From contig JAQOTA010000021.1 in assembly GCA_029532415.1 (NCBI GenBank), forward strand, positions 1-64,000: a DNA stretch of 64,000 nt, given 5' to 3'. This DNA comes from Marasmius tenuissimus. Its lineage: Eukaryota; Basidiomycota; Agaricomycetes; Agaricales; Marasmiaceae. The notes beneath the pieces were generated by a model, which was not told the DNA's origin, searched no databases, and saw only the letters and a list, made by a program, of their open reading frames with translations. A program made the position numbers and the translations under genes. The number at the start of each line of letters is the position of its first letter. The first letter of the stretch is position 1. This document shows positions 9,905-23,800 of the stretch, piece after piece.

Positions 9905-12900
9905 TAATTGTGCTGCGGCCCTGTATCACAAGTTCGTTACCAACTCCTCGCAGGATCATGAGAGATGACCTTACCTAGAAGTACGGCTCGGTTCGCCTAC
10001 CAAAATATTCCTTCCGCGAATATAAATGGCCATGTTTTGACCTGTGAGTTGAGGGAGTATTGAGCTTTACCGGTCAGACGAGAAACTGAAACGGCGTAAT
10101 GAAATATAACCTGCACACCTTATTTATACTCACGAGTTCAAAGGGAACCTTCCGTGCTCCAACTGATCGTTGAGATCCAGCTTTTGCCCTCTGATGCTTG
10201 TAGCATAACCTCGCCACCTGTGGGCTCGGCCTCGGAAATAAAGCTCGACCACGCAACACAAACCAGGTCTTGTGCGATGGCCACGGTTAGATTAGAACTC
10301 CACATGTTCTGGCTTGAGTGTTTGGTCGATGATCGCAATCTACTGTCTGCACAGCGTAACTGTACACGTTGTATGTACTCCACGCAATGTCCAGACGCTC
10401 CGCTGTGGAACCGTGTGATGGGAAGAAGTGTTGTCTTTCAAAATTGGTCAATAACTCGGTTCATGGCTAAAAAAGTGAAAACTGACCCAGATATCTTGAT
10501 CTTTTCTTGTCTGACATACATCAAATCTATGACCATCCTAGTTGGGGCTAAAATATATAGAGGAATTTCCGCCGACAGGACCCACACATCGAGGTTGAAT
10601 GATATTGGATTCCAACAAACGACCCATCGCTGACCGCCTGCTTGAAACCAGAGTTATCGCGTCGACGCAGGGTGTAAAATTTTCGCTGCACACATCCACG
10701 GATTAGCCTTGGTGTCCCTGTGAAGACTGTTCGCTCAGGTCGCCAATGAACCGGTTCGTCCGTTATCGGACTGGACAACCAGACCCGATTGCAGTCTCTT
10801 CGTCTGCGTATCCCAGAGCGCAGTTCCGAGGCGTGTTCGCATGTGATGGGACCCAACTCGTTTTGTGTTCCCTTAATCATACGAGAAGCGAATCCCGGTT
10901 CCCTTCATACTGATTAGCATGGACTCTAACTCGAGTCACGATCCACAAACCGAAAAGGCGACGTTCGTTTTCTTGCAGACCGAGTCATGACCTTCGCCTT
11001 CCAATCCTTACCTTTGAACCAAGAAATTCAGAACCGAGCATTCGTCGTTCCTGGTGCATGGAATAGATACGCACATGAAAGGTTCCGATAAAAATTGCAT
11101 GTTGGTACAAAGACGTTGAAACTAGAATTAGAACCGAATCAAACCACGATCACAGTTGCCCAGAAGGATAACTCACCTTCGACTCCTTGCGGACAACCTG
11201 ACATCTGAACCACTGAGTGAAACAGGGTGAATTCACGACCACCTCCCACATGATACCTAGCTTCCAAATCACTTATCGCCAAGCTGCAGGAGGAGGAGGG
11301 CGGAGGATACGGAAAGAACGCAAGAATCTCCGTAAGGACTCCCGGACTCGTTACGCAGATTTCTAGACACGCGTTTTCGACTGATTGGTTACACCGCTCC
11401 CGATCTAACACCCAGGGGTGGCATACCGCTCGCAGAACAACCCTCCACGAATCGTCGGTATTAGTGATTGACTAAACAGGGAACCGACGCTTACCGTTTA
11501 GATACTCCAAACTCCGCGAAATTAGCAAACCTAGCTTCAGGGGTCTCCTGACTATAGTGGTACTTGCTAAAAGCTCCAGTACGAGCAACCCACACCGCAT
11601 CACCTGTCAATATTCGTGAGAATTTATTATACGTTATATACATTATACACGTGAGTTTCACGACGATCCATCCTTAAACTCATCCCGCGACGCCGTCAGC
11701 CTGCAATCCACCGTAGTCAACCATGCGGGTGGCCATGTATCAGAAATTTCAATCAGAGTCAACGGGCACGTCCGGGGTAGAAGGGGGTAGTTCCTCAGGT
11801 CTCAGCGACAACCAGCAATACTTACAGATACGACATTATGCCTTCTGCTACATGTTTCGCGTCAGTTCTTGACGACAAGATACGAGTAGATGTTCTGGTA
11901 ACCGTTCAATAATGTTCCGATAGAACGAGGAAGCATTTGATCATGAACGTTGATCCTTAGACAATAGGTATCCGGAGAGAATAATAGCAGTTTCATAACA
12001 TCGTGGTCGTACTTTCGATGGTAGCCCAAGTAAAGCCACAGTGACCGAGGTTGAATTGGGGTATCCTATTTGATTTCTAACCATTTTTACATCGAACACA
12101 CACCTCCGAGTCATCGAAGGATGAAATCTTAAGAACCATCAATGTTCCAGCCAGGCATTATTACTTGGAAAAGCTGTTCATTTAGTGCGATCCATGAGGA
12201 TAGACTGATACTCGGTGATACCCATGTATCGAACGAAGATTCATACGTAGCGCCAGCGAACGATACCCGGTCTCCCCTCGATATATATACGTACTTGCCA
12301 TCATCTATACCTATACTCAGGGAACGCAGTGAAGGACACAATACACCTTGAGTCACTCGAGAAATAAAACGATTATCTATCTTGATGGGTCCCGCGCCTA
12401 CGCATCGACCGAAATTTGCATGGACCAATATACGCATAGATCAGGTACCCGCATGTATATACAGCAACGTAACACCTTGCGCCGGAACCTGGTACAATAT
12501 ATTATGGCAACATACAATATACTATCGACCTCCACTTTTCTCCGCCATCCTTGACCGCCATACGACGCCACGCTGGCGTTAAGTACCAAGTCAGCAACGA
12601 AATCATGCATCGCAATGCTGATCTCCCCAAAGTCAAGATTCAATCGAGTTCCGTTTCCCATACGTTCCAACAAAGAAAAATTGATGGTCAGGGCCGTATA
12701 TGGCGTGGGCGAGGAGAACGCGGTCTACATCTTTGATGAGGCTTTGAGTAGGTCGTGGTTGTGGAAAAGATGGACGCGTGTACTTAGATCAAACCAACGC
12801 GTGGTTCACAACATCACGTAATGTCCTTCACGCTCTCCCAACACCACCAAAAACGCCACTACTGCAAATTCGGCCACCGACAATGCCAGAAGAGAAGAAA

Positions 12901-13518
12901 AAAGTGGGTCGTTTTCAGTCCATTCATCTTGTTTATGGGTACTACCGTTATGATAATTATCCCCGCCCTTGGTTCCACTACTTTCCTCTACAATATCGAT
13001 CAAGAATCACAAGTTCCACTTACAGGAACCGCTGTGAATCGGAGGAGAGAGTAAACCAAGGATATTCTCCTACCGAGGATCCTCGCTATAAGCATACAAC
13101 GATCTCTTTAGTGATGCGTCTCTCGGAATCTTCCGATAACCCTGCCAGGCAACTTGTTAATAGTTACCTCCAACACTTCTCATTATACTAAAGCATCCCT
13201 CATCTCCGTGCAACGTCTCTCACTCGTTATCTTGACCCTTCCTTTACACACATCGTCAGGTGAATTTGATCATCAATAATAGACTCTGACCGTTGCTCGT
13301 AATGCAAATTGCGTTGTTCGACAAGATGTCGCTCTCGTGAAGTATCGTCACTGAACCTCAGGACATGGTTTCCATTTGTCATCAGGACCTGGAAAGTACG
13401 CTAAGAGGAGGGCACTACATAGAGAGCTGAGTTCCATGCAAGGGAAAGGTCGGAGGAGAGGAACCTGACCACACCCCATCAGACAAAAAGTCGCTCCTGC
13501 ACACGTGTGCCACTAATC
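9905..13518. other. Gene-poor stretch with weak ORFs
   Basis: No gene could be supported. Minus-strand ORFs at 10138-10383 and 12129-12437 have somewhat protein-like composition. The latter contains CPSLRSLSIG, reminiscent of an F-box/LRR C-terminus, and could be a decayed fragment. No start, domain or consistent splicing was found for either. The rest shows nothing. Confidence 0.35.
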
Positions 13519-15054
13519 ATGTCTTCAACTTCCACCATCGTACTGATCCTGCTACTAGCGATCCTCTTACCTCTCCTTGCGTGCTTGCTGTATTTCTATC
13601 TATATCACGATTTGTTCAAGCGATGTTCAAGGGTCAACTTCCGAGAACATCGCCTCCAGGTACAAGAACGGGACGTTGAAAGTCGGTGTCTCTCATGACT
13701 TGCCAAAGGTAGTGGCTGATCAATCCCTTCGCCCATTTACAACACATCTTCAGAAGTCGTATCCGAATACACGGTGAGAGAAAAATTATTTCATACGACT
13801 CATTCCTCACTTCTCACTTCCACTGCTCTCGACCACTGCTGCAGCTGGCAGCCCGCAGTGCAAATGCAAAGGATGAACCCGCGAGTCCTCAATCTCCGAA
13901 GGCTTTTGACACAAGTCAATATAACAATTACTCTCGTTCTACTGGTCACGAAAGCACACAGTCATTCGACTCGTTCCTCCAGGCCATCCTGCCCATGTTT
14001 CCCGCTGCTGTACACGACTATGAGGCTCCCGCTCGACCAGATACTCGGGCGTCAGGTTTTATCGGCCCCAGCTCTTCCCATTGCGCTCCGATTGCCGTTC
14101 TATCAGACGCTACAGCATCTAGATTTGGCGACGCACATTGTTACCTTCCCAATTACGACCACAACTCAGTCCCTAAACGACCGCGCGCTTGCACATCAGG
14201 TTCGACACTTGTCGCCACAAGTACTCACCTCGGGACTGACTACCAGACCCTTGGGAGACCCACTACGCGTACTTATGCATTTGTTGGAGGCAACATTATG
14301 GAAGAATCCTCGGCTGAAGGTGTGTACATCTCACGGATGTATGTCTTCTAGCAGGATTACTCACGGATCATCACTTTCCGGCAGACGCATCGGACTCAAT
14401 GGCAGTCTTCGGGCATCGGCGTTACCTTTCAGACTCCTTCACGGCCATTAGCGACCTATTATCCCCAGAATTTTTGTTTAGACCAAGGCCGACGTCTATC
14501 GATGCTAACTATCGTGCGAACCGGACCGCCGACTTAGCGACTATGCCACCGGAACTGGCTATCTGGTACCACGAAGATGATGAATCCTCTCTTCAACGTC
14601 CCAGCGAATCCGTTGTCTCAGTCACCGCCAACCGTGCAGTGTCATCCTTAACACGAAGATCCTCCTCCCTATCTCGAAGACGCGCAGCCATTATTGGAAC
14701 CAGACCTCGGAGCGCGTACGCCACAAATTGAATATACAGGGGGGGAACCAGCATTAGTTCTGGACGAGTCATCTATCGTATGTTCTGCCAGGTCAACTTA
14801 GGACCGGTATCCTAATCTTCTTGTACATCTAGCTTACAGCACAACTGTAGAGCCACTTGATAACGTTGTTACTCTACCCGATCCTTGTTCTCAAACGCCT
14901 TCTCACTATGCATATACTCACAAGCACTCTATGACCGACTACACCTCCGATTCCCGTTGCTTTTGCTATGAAGTAGTTACTAACATGTATAGATTACGAT
15001 CTAAGCCAACCAAGGAGCCCCGTTCGCAGTTACAAAAACAACGAGACCTTCGTT
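13519..15054 (+). CDS. Probable single-pass membrane protein, multi-exon, model incomplete
   Basis: ATG at 13519 starts a short exon with a strong hydrophobic helix (STIVLILLLAILLPLLAC, about residues 4-22) followed by basic residues, so it looks like a signal anchor. A donor follows HRLQ (GTACAA). Plausible later exons run to 13764, then about 13858-14320, and from about 14386. The last exons are well supported: one reads EDPPPYLEDAQPLLEPD to about 14789, joined by a 48-nt GTCAAC...TTACAG intron to STTVEPLDN and on to TAG near 15054. The junction near 14590-14650 cannot be solved cleanly because two overlapping frames both look coding and one carries a TAA. The gene may therefore be frameshifted. 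No family was recognised. Confidence 0.45.
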
Positions 15055-15219
15055 AGCCAATTGACTTCCAATTCGCTGATCATAGTTGATCTGCATTGGC
15101 GTTGCGCGAAACAATAGACATGAAAAACAGAAATCTATACAGACTTGATAACGATTGCCAGCGCCACCAGGGGTAACTTGGACCTAGACACCATATATTA
15201 GTTGAGTGTTTACCCATAT

Positions 15220-16992
15220 CTATACAATTGCAAACACGGCACTCACCCGATTCACTTCGAACGCCATAACCGTGCATAAATTGAGTATTTGTTGGACCAC
15301 TAAATACTCATGGTTTTTCGCGACTTGCCCTGCTCCCGAAGCGCCCCAGCCCTCCCGAACTTTTGCCATAACGCTTTCCTGTATGCCGCTGCGAAACGCT
15401 CTGACCAGGGACTTATCGTGCGGGAATTTTACACAGTGTGGTTCCTTCGAATCCGGATATCCGAAGAAAGACGAAATCTGAAATCCTTCTCCCACGACGC
15501 TACGGGTGAGTTGAATCGAAAATATTGTTGCCCTTCTCCGATAAACCATGGACTGGAAGAACAGTCGCGCCTCTATAACCACACAACCTCCAAAGCATTC
15601 CGCAACTCGCAAAGCCAGCTGCGAGGAACGCTTCAGAACCAAAGTAACCAATAACGATATCCCAACAAATGCTCACCGCGGGAGGATATCTAAGCCCACA
15701 GTACAAAGGTGTGATACGCTGCCGAAGCGCGAACACAGCGGCTGAAGATATCTGAGTATCTTGTCCAAGCCACGGTCCCAACACCATACGTATGTAACGA
15801 ACCACCCGACGCATTCTTGTGGAATTGAAATGAACATCTAATTGTCTAATGCGTGCAAGGACGCTACTAATCATCTTTAGAAATCAAGAACTCAAGTGGG
15901 CGTGATTGAACACTTACTCAATCGTTTCCACGTTTTCTAGACCTCTCCGCTGAGTTCTAGGGTGAAGCATGTTCCCAACTTGCTCCGCTGTGGTCCACAC
16001 GAAAGGCCGATTACTGCAACCCTCAACCTCGAATGTGATGGTAAACTTTCCTTGACTCACAGACTGATTCCAGGTATTGCAGAACACGATATCCTCCTGG
16101 CATTCAGAGTCCAATACCAATGTCCAGGTTGGCGGATCTCCCACTCTGCGCTGAGATGTATATTCGGAGAACATCCGACATACAACCTCGACGTCCGGCA
16201 CCGTTCTCTTCCTCCAACCTCGATCAATCCACCTCAACATGTGAGTCGAAACCTCGGCCGAGCATTGTCGCCACCGACTCTGACTGCATGCAACGGTCTC
16301 CAACCGGCAAAACGTAGTATATGGATACAAAGACACGGCAGACCGGCCTGTGATGAAGTTCATCTTGACGGCTAAATCTTCGTCAGTGGATGATTCGCTG
16401 GAAAACCTGAGAGAATAGCGAACACACTCGAGAATGACCTCAATAACGCGTCCATGGGACTCCGGCAACACAGGAACACGTTGATTTTCCGTCCATAATC
16501 TGGGTATTCGTATGCTGCAATTCTTTCAATACCAGATAGCGATGCTTGAGGAGCCGCGGTGCTTTCTTTGGAGACACACCGATATCCCACAATGTCCTCG
16601 AGGAGCACTTGCAAATCGCCAAAGCTTTTCGTTGTGGTTAGTACATCCAGATGGAGGTCAGGGATAGGCCCCCCTTTCAGGAAATAGACAACAAGCGGAC
16701 CCACTATCAAGCTTCCTGATGATTGCTGACAGGCACGAAAAGCCTGATAGTGAGATGTCGATGGAAAAAACCTCCATAACAACTCGACGTAGCGACGCCA
16801 ATACATGGATTGGATTCCTGAACAAAAAAGCCTATGCACAGCAGATAAGCGTGCCACGTCCGACGGCGGTAGCCACACCACGATATTGGAGGCAAATAGC
16901 TCCAGTATGATCAAAAACTTGCTGGAGCGTCCAGTGCTAGAACGAAAGAGACTTGGAGTTAACTCCCGAAAAGATATTCTGTCAGATTTCAC
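15220..16992 (-). CDS. Nucleotidyltransferase-family protein, copy 2, active site degenerate
   Basis: Four exons (16992-16428, 16371-15918, 15866-15677, 15618-15220) give about 535 residues. It aligns with copy 3 (34964-36810) over its whole length and shares all three intron positions; exon 3 is 190 nt in both. An F-box-like N-terminus (LPPSDVARLSAVHRLF) precedes the nucleotidyltransferase-like part. Where copy 1 has ISGS...DLDL, this copy has IVGP...DLHLDV, so the Gly-Ser serine and the first Asp are lost. Catalysis is unlikely. No in-frame ATG precedes the F-box-like part, because TAG lies four codons upstream of the GTG at 16992. Either a 5' exon is missing from the model (the TAG could be an acceptor) or the gene is decaying. 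Another acceptor near 15210 could extend the C-terminus. Confidence 0.65.
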
Positions 16993-18890
16993 TACGCACT
17001 ATGCCTTTCCTGCATCCATCGCTTGTGTGCGTTGACTGATTACGACCGGTTCGGTTAGGGACACAGTAATTGAGCAAAATCCAATCTACTAGCTTGCTCC
17101 TCTAAATAGTGAAAAATCAATAAATCGACGCCGTATACACACAACCTGTAACCTTACTTCGTGCTATCCACTCAAGCCAGTGCTTCTTGCGAAGAACCTG
17201 CGTTACGTTCACTCATCCCGGAGAACATCTGTATCGACACCATGAATCCACACGACCGTGGTTCAATTCCACGGAACCATCAGACCTGCTCAATCCCCAT
17301 CCTGTCTACCTGACAGAGGATGGTTGCTTCGAAACTAGACTCCCAGAGCAAAGAAGCCGATTGACGCGATATCTTCTGGCCTGTGATTACAAAATGTGGA
17401 CATGGAATCAGTTGAGAACTTGACTTGCGAGTCTCCGCGGAGATTGCGTTACTGATATAACACGATACTCCCAAGGCATCACAGTCTCAAAGGCCGTAGG
17501 CCATCGAGGTATCAGTGCTTCAGCACGAGCTGTCACCTTGGTTCGAGGAACTATCCTCGGATAAATGTGTTCATGTTCTTGGCACCGAGATAAAATCTTA
17601 TCACGTACATCCTTCAGTTGTCAGATGAAACGTACGCTGCGCGCAATAGCATCAATCATCAGTCTCGAGAAGGAGACACAGGGAGACACAGAACTGTCAA
17701 ATACGTACCGCGTACGCAGAGCAGTGCTTGAATCATACTACCAACAGGAACGGAAGTGATATCTTGAATTTGAAACACCCATGACTTCCTTCTTTGCCGC
17801 TTGTTTCTGCATCATCCTACTCTCCATGACTGCCTGTGAAGGAACTTCAACATACGGTCACGGTAAGCGTTGAGACTCACCGCCTATCTTGGTATCACCC
17901 TGCAGGGAGGGATAAACCCTGCTCCAAGCCGAAGAATCAGGGCGACACCAGAGACGAGTTTTAGATATCCAAATGCGTATCGAAGGCGACTCGATGCTTT
18001 CCACCTCACAAATCGCCGATTAAAGATGCAACGCGATTACACTGAGGTTCGACGCTGAGATAATTTGAGGCAGAGTTGGCGGAGCGGGATTCCTCCGGAT
18101 AATTTCCCAGGCTTACTCGGCACATCCGCTTCCGGTCAATGATACACAGCATTACATCGCTAGACTTCTCCTCCCTCTTCAAGTTCTAGGATGTCTAGAG
18201 TCAGTTCTAGACAACCTCCATACACCGAGTGGTCTATTATTCCTTGCTGCGAGTTGCTGAAGATAGAAGTCCGATCTAAAGTTTTTCAAAACCCTCACTC
18301 GCCTATCCTTCCCTCCTTCCCTCTTAGTCGTTGCAACGTCGTCCAGGATCAACTCTGGATGCTCCGATATGTTTGCTTTTCGGGCTCCCAAGCTATGCAC
18401 GTGTTACATTGATACGTGATCCCCACCTATATAATTCTCCCAATACCCTGCATAAAGCTAAGATACCCGGTAGAACGTAGTCTCAGTCGCAACTTCTAAG
18501 ACGTCCTCAGCGCGCCGAGCAGAACATCATGAGGAAAGCTGTGAAACAACCATGGACGACTGATGGCAGCAACTGTGAACCGGATAGGGCTAATTATGGC
18601 CAATCGCCCGCTGAGCTTGCGACCAGCCTCTGCAACTCCAGTCAATGTACTGTAAGACATCTCGGGCGACGTCGATTTCGTCGCTTCCATTGCTGAGCCA
18701 ATGGTCCAGGTACTGTGATATTACAGTTAGAAAGTCAATCAATCACATCACATACGCACACACATACACACGCTCATGATTCCGGACGCCCCTTCCCATT
18801 ACAGCTGAAGGTACTTCGCCCTGTAGCCCCTCTAATCAGACTTTCAATCCCATAATAATAAATACTTTATTTCATTCTGAATAATACGAA
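16993..18890. other. Intergenic, possible Helitron 3' flank
   Basis: No gene was recognised. There is a CA-rich stretch at about 18742-18775. A T-arm-like hairpin lies at 17256-17274 without the rest of a tRNA. A Helitron 3' terminus (CTRR with a preceding hairpin on the minus strand) was searched for by eye and not found with confidence. Confidence 0.35.
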
Positions 18891-20654
18891 TTACATTCTT
18901 CTAGCCTTTTTGGACTTCTTGGTGTTTACCGTGGCCACGTCTTCCAAATCCTCCAAATAAACCACATTACCAGACTCGCCTGCGGCTTTACCATGGGTCG
19001 CCTCCTCCGCTACAGATTCAGACTCGTTCGTACCACGATCCGAGGTCTCAGTCTCCGGGTTCGCTTCATCATTGTCGTCAGGAAGGACAAGTTCCGATAA
19101 CGCTTGGAAAGCCGCGTCGTCATGTTCTGCCGCGGTATTAGAACTTGCTGAACCAGCAAAGCTCTCCTGATCTCGGACGGGTTTGCTAACTTCGATATCA
19201 GACCGTCCAAGGACACGAATAGTCTTTATGACGGCCTGATAGACCTGAAAAGGAGCAACTATCAAAAACTGCACGAACAACAATCAGTGCCATTACTCAC
19301 TTTCTTCCTTGACTTCAGTGGATCTCTCGCCGGCATCACGTATATATGAAAAACCACGTTCGCCATGATAAGTGTTCCTGGACGAAGCTCGTCCCAAACC
19401 TTCCATGGGGGAATAAGATCGCCCTTGACTGTCCTCCAATCTAATTGAATGGTCTGCGCAATTCTCTGTCGAAACCGGTTGCCGCCATAGCCCGGTATGA
19501 CCCAGGGGCTGTATTTGGCACCAACCCAAATGCGGTCCACTGACGTCCCGTTGAGTAACCAATGTCAACAGAAAGTCAAAACGATCAAAGCTTACCACCC
19601 GGTAATTCATGGTCCTGGAAAGGCCTGCCTCTCGCAGCGTCTTCTAGATTTATTGCTCGTGTATCGGTATTCGAAGGCTGGGGAGAAGCATCCTCCGTTA
19701 CTTGTTCCGTTGCACCGACGCTGGATCCGTTCGCGTGTCTCTTTTGCATGGGCTTCCTAGATGCCGGTTTTGTGGGCGAACCGTTCTCCTTTTCAACCTA
19801 ATACAACGTTTCTTGAGCGTCTTTACCTATCGACTTGGTTGAGCGTACCGTGTAAAGTTGAGAACTGTGTAACGTGATGAGACATGGCTCTTCTTCAGGT
19901 GCGTATCCTTTGATTATCTCCTTCACATCGAACGTCTAACACCAACATGCGTTAATCATACCATACCCAACCTATGACCTTGAACTCACGACTTGATCTT
20001 CCATCTCCTCACGCGCATCAGCGTGCCTCATATTGTCAAGAACAACAACTTGGTTACGGAAATAGGCCGCTAAGGCCGGTGGGCAGAAACTGGGCGACCC
20101 AAGTACAATAACCTGTTTCACCGGAGTGGAATCAGTGATGTGGTTCGGCTAATCGTCAAAAAAAAAGAAGTCAAAAACGGTAAGGAAGGACAACAAACTT
20201 CACTCACGTCTTCTGGATTTGGACCCGGATAGTGGTTACCCTTCGGCCCCAAAAGAGTCCCATATCTACCCCCCATGATCTCGCCAAAAATGTTTGTGCT
20301 GAAGTCGGTGTTGTCGCTCCTACGATAGCTGAAGTTCGCGCTCCAGTTATCTGCTGAGCGCCTGAAGAAATCGACGTCGTACTCGGCCTGGCACAGAGCG
20401 TTCTTACCCATTCTGTGTACAACACCGAAGACATGCTCGTAGAGACCACCGGGATTGTTCCTTTTCGCCAACATTGGAGAAAGGACGCTCTCCGGACGGT
20501 AGTTAAACGCATCCATAAATGCCATGATGGGATGAATATGTATAAGGAGCACGAACTCTTCGCCTTTTAAACCCATCCACCTACATAATCATTATCAGAA
20601 CAATCGCAATACCCATAATGAAACAACGTACCACGAAGTCTTTCCGCCGAACAT
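18891..20654 (-). CDS. Uncharacterised 478-aa protein paired with the Helitron helicase
   Basis: Seven exons on the minus strand (20654-20632, 20580-20208, 20148-19990, 19935-19849, 19797-19596, 19539-19301, 19244-18891) close in frame to 478 aa with consensus splice sites. The 23-nt first exon starting MFGGKTSW is the least certain part. It lies 167 bp downstream of the RepHel stop, on the same strand. No domain was recognised by name. Visible features: a conserved-looking N-terminal block (NNPGGLYEHVFGVVHRM), a basic/serine linker around residues 220-275, then WVGAKYSPWVIPGYG and a beta-rich stretch PGTLIMANVVFHIYVMP followed by YQAVIKTIRVLG. That last stretch has the strand pattern of an OB-fold. 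The C-terminus is acidic and ends KKSKKARRM. Position and orientation suggest an element-encoded partner, possibly ssDNA-binding like plant Helitron RPA proteins. This is inference only. Confidence 0.65.
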
Positions 20655-20821
20655 ACATCGCAGCGAGCGCCACCTCCAGATGACTGGTTTGGTTCACCTG
20701 TGCCTGGGTCGATTCAATTTGAATCATCGGTGTCGTTCCATGTTATCCAGTAAGAGTGTGGCCTGGAACGCCAATGTGTCTTTTCTTCATAGCTGGACGT
20801 TGCTCCTAGAATTCAGCCGGC

Positions 20822-23800
20822 TCATTCATCAACATCCATACAGCAATTGATAGAGAGATAGAGACTCACTTTGTTGTATTCGCGCATGTTCCCCTCAGCT
20901 CCTCGCTTTCGTTTACTACCTTGAGATGTTGAGCCAACTCCAGACCCACAAGGATAACCGACATGTGGTACATCTATGCCACCATCGAGGATCTCCACCG
21001 CTTCCTGAGCATCGTTCAATACGCGACGTACACGTTTCCAGCGATCGTCACCTTCCATAGTCACTTCGGCAGTGGAGATGGATGCCATCGTCAATGCTCG
21101 GTGATTGTGAAGAGCCAAAGACACCAATGCGGAAGCACGTTCTTGTGGTGTTCCATAATGCACCATGGTCTGTAAGCGTAATACATTGAGGCGCTTGAAC
21201 TCCTTTCGCCTCTCTTCGGAAGGTCGGCATTGGATTTTCTTCTTGTCGAATGGTCTTATGATAACCAATCCTTCCAACGACGTGACCCTAGAAACCATGA
21301 CATACGGAGCTTCTGTACCACGGCAACTCTGCAGATCAACTACTACGTTCTCCATTGTTTTGCCTTGAGACTTGTGGCAAGTAATAGCGAACGCTGGTTG
21401 GATAGGAATCTGGGTTCGGGAGATCCTATGGCTGACGCCATGGAAAGCGTCTCGAGAAGTGAACTCGTGCGTTTGTTCGATGACTACGACCTCATCTGCC
21501 TCGAGGCCGACAAAGGAATCCATGGGTTGCTCCAAATCCGGGTCCGCAATACGCGTTTGATCCAGTTTGACAACACATGACGTAGCGTGCCTACGGCCCT
21601 GGTCATCTAATCGGTATCGGATCCGCGTTAACGTCCCGACTGCGCCATTAACCACGCCGGACTGCACATCAAAATTGGATGTAAGTGCCACAGGCATTCC
21701 AATCACTAGGGGGATACGGGACAGCAGCTGGTTCGTCTCGTTTGAACACTTTTGACTTAATTTGCCTATCACTTCCTCATCAGAGATGACCTTTCCGCCG
21801 AGAGAATCGGTACAATGATACCAGTGCATCGCCCTCCCACTCGACATTGCAAAAGCCTCTACACTACGAACGTTCAACGCATCTTTAACAGCGTTCTGGT
21901 AAACTATCATAGGTGTCTTAGACCTGTCGTATGGCCAACTGGAAAGCCTACAAGCCACGCGAGATGATAGTAAATCATAGTCCTGATCCGTACACCTTCC
22001 AAACCGAAGTCGCGATAACAGATCAGCAAGTCTCGCGTCTTTCGTTCTCACCACCTCATCCAATATCACAACTGTATTGACGGACATCCATAACAGTTTA
22101 CCAAAGACGTCTTTCTGTTGTTTTGGCAATTCTGCGGAATCATCCACGAACATGCGCTTGTATAGCTTAGGTTCTCCCACAGGAGACAGCTGAGCGAAGT
22201 CGCCTGCAAATATTACATTAATGCCTCCAAACGGTTTGTTCACACCAGTCGCCATGCAAAGAGCTTCACTGATACTGTTCATCATCTTACAGCCGATCAT
22301 GGACACCTCATCAACCACAAGATAATCAACTCCCCTCCACACAGATTGAAGCTGATCCTTCACCTTGAACCCTCTTCTACGTCGTCCCAACATCTGACCC
22401 AGACCTAGCGCAGCATGCAAAGTCATACCCCCTATGTTTCGAGCGGCAACCCCTGTAAATGAACTCAACCGAATTCGCCGACCTTGGCCCCGCATTTTCA
22501 AAAATTCCGCGATAGCATGAACCACTGTCGACTTGCCAGTACCTCCAGGACCCCCGAGCAGCATACGTAATTGGTTCGATTGAGCATCCAAGCTGTGTTC
22601 AGCAACGATCTTGAATGCCCTCGCTTGCTCAATATTCAAATTATACTTTTGAACGATGTCGTTCATTTGCTCGAATACCTCCCTATCAGTCGCTGTATCT
22701 TCGGGTATAACGTACAACGGAGGCTCACCTGAACGAGCATTCGTTTGCTGGTACGCCGTTTCTGGTAGAGGATTGCTTTCAGCTTCTGCGGCCCAAGACT
22801 GATACCACTTTTTTTTACGTTCATCATACTGGGCCTGCCAAACACGCTCTAGATTAGGGGAATTATCATCGACCTGCTGTGCATTGTCGCTACTGCCCAC
22901 CAAGCCCAGAATCACTCGATCGTCACTAGAGAACATTCCCGCGCGTTCCGCATAATACTCTAGGTTCGATATCTCGGTGGTTTCGCGTGACCTTTTGTCT
23001 GACCACAACGCCTCTACTCTGTCTAAATGAACAGCCAACTCCGTTTCAGACACTTCGCCTGCAGCACTTTCGTCCAGATCCAAATCCATGCCTCTCAAAT
23101 TCAACTGATCAACTGATTTCTTTGAGCGTTCCCAAGCCCTTCTCCGCCTTTCAAAATGTGCGTCTCTACTATCTTTACACTCGTGCTGCAGCTGCATGTT
23201 ATCAATAATACAGACCAACCGTGACGGTGCCGCATCCAACCATTGTCGGTAAGCGTCAACCCAACCTATGTGAGGACCTTTAAGGTCCGACCAGGTTTGC
23301 CAGGGTTTGAAAAGAGTCATCATCAGACGAGCATGCCTAACCTCGGTCTCCGTCTTATCACGCCTAGGGATGGGCGGGCCCAGCGGCATAGGTACCAGCC
23401 TATCGGCAGGCCTTCTCATTACCGCTTTGTGGGATTTTGACTGGAGATGTCGAGAAGCAAACCTCCCCTGAGGACGACCACGATCTGCGTTATTGAGTAA
23501 CTCGTGGCTCGTCATATGATCTGCGCCATTCTCAAAGTCGAACTCCTCGTCCTCACGCTCTTCGTCAATATCCATATAGTTGTCATCGTCCTCAGAGACA
23601 ACTTCTTCATCTCGATCTGCCCCTCGCTTGCTCTTCTTCTTCCTCGTAATCTGCACCTTGTCAACTTGCGCGCAATAATCCCACAACGAGATCGCAGTGA
23701 ACTCCGAAGGCCTCAGTAAATAATCCGACAACTGGCTTGCCTCTCCTCGGAGCATTCCTTCTTCGGATCTTCCAGTACAAATGCGGACCTCTGTATCATC

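Noticed and set aside
10154..10633. 159-codon plus-strand ORF
   Set aside because: It starts at GTG and has no motif, and the opposite strand looks at least as protein-like. Probably chance.
17256..17274. Perfect T-arm-like hairpin (CCGTGG TTCAATT CCACGG)
   Set aside because: No matching acceptor stem, D-arm or anticodon arm is found at the right distance upstream, so it is not called as a tRNA.
18000..18890. Search for the Helitron 3' terminus (hairpin plus CTRR, minus strand)
   Set aside because: Several CTAG-like words occur, but none has a clear stem-loop at the expected distance. The ends are left undefined.
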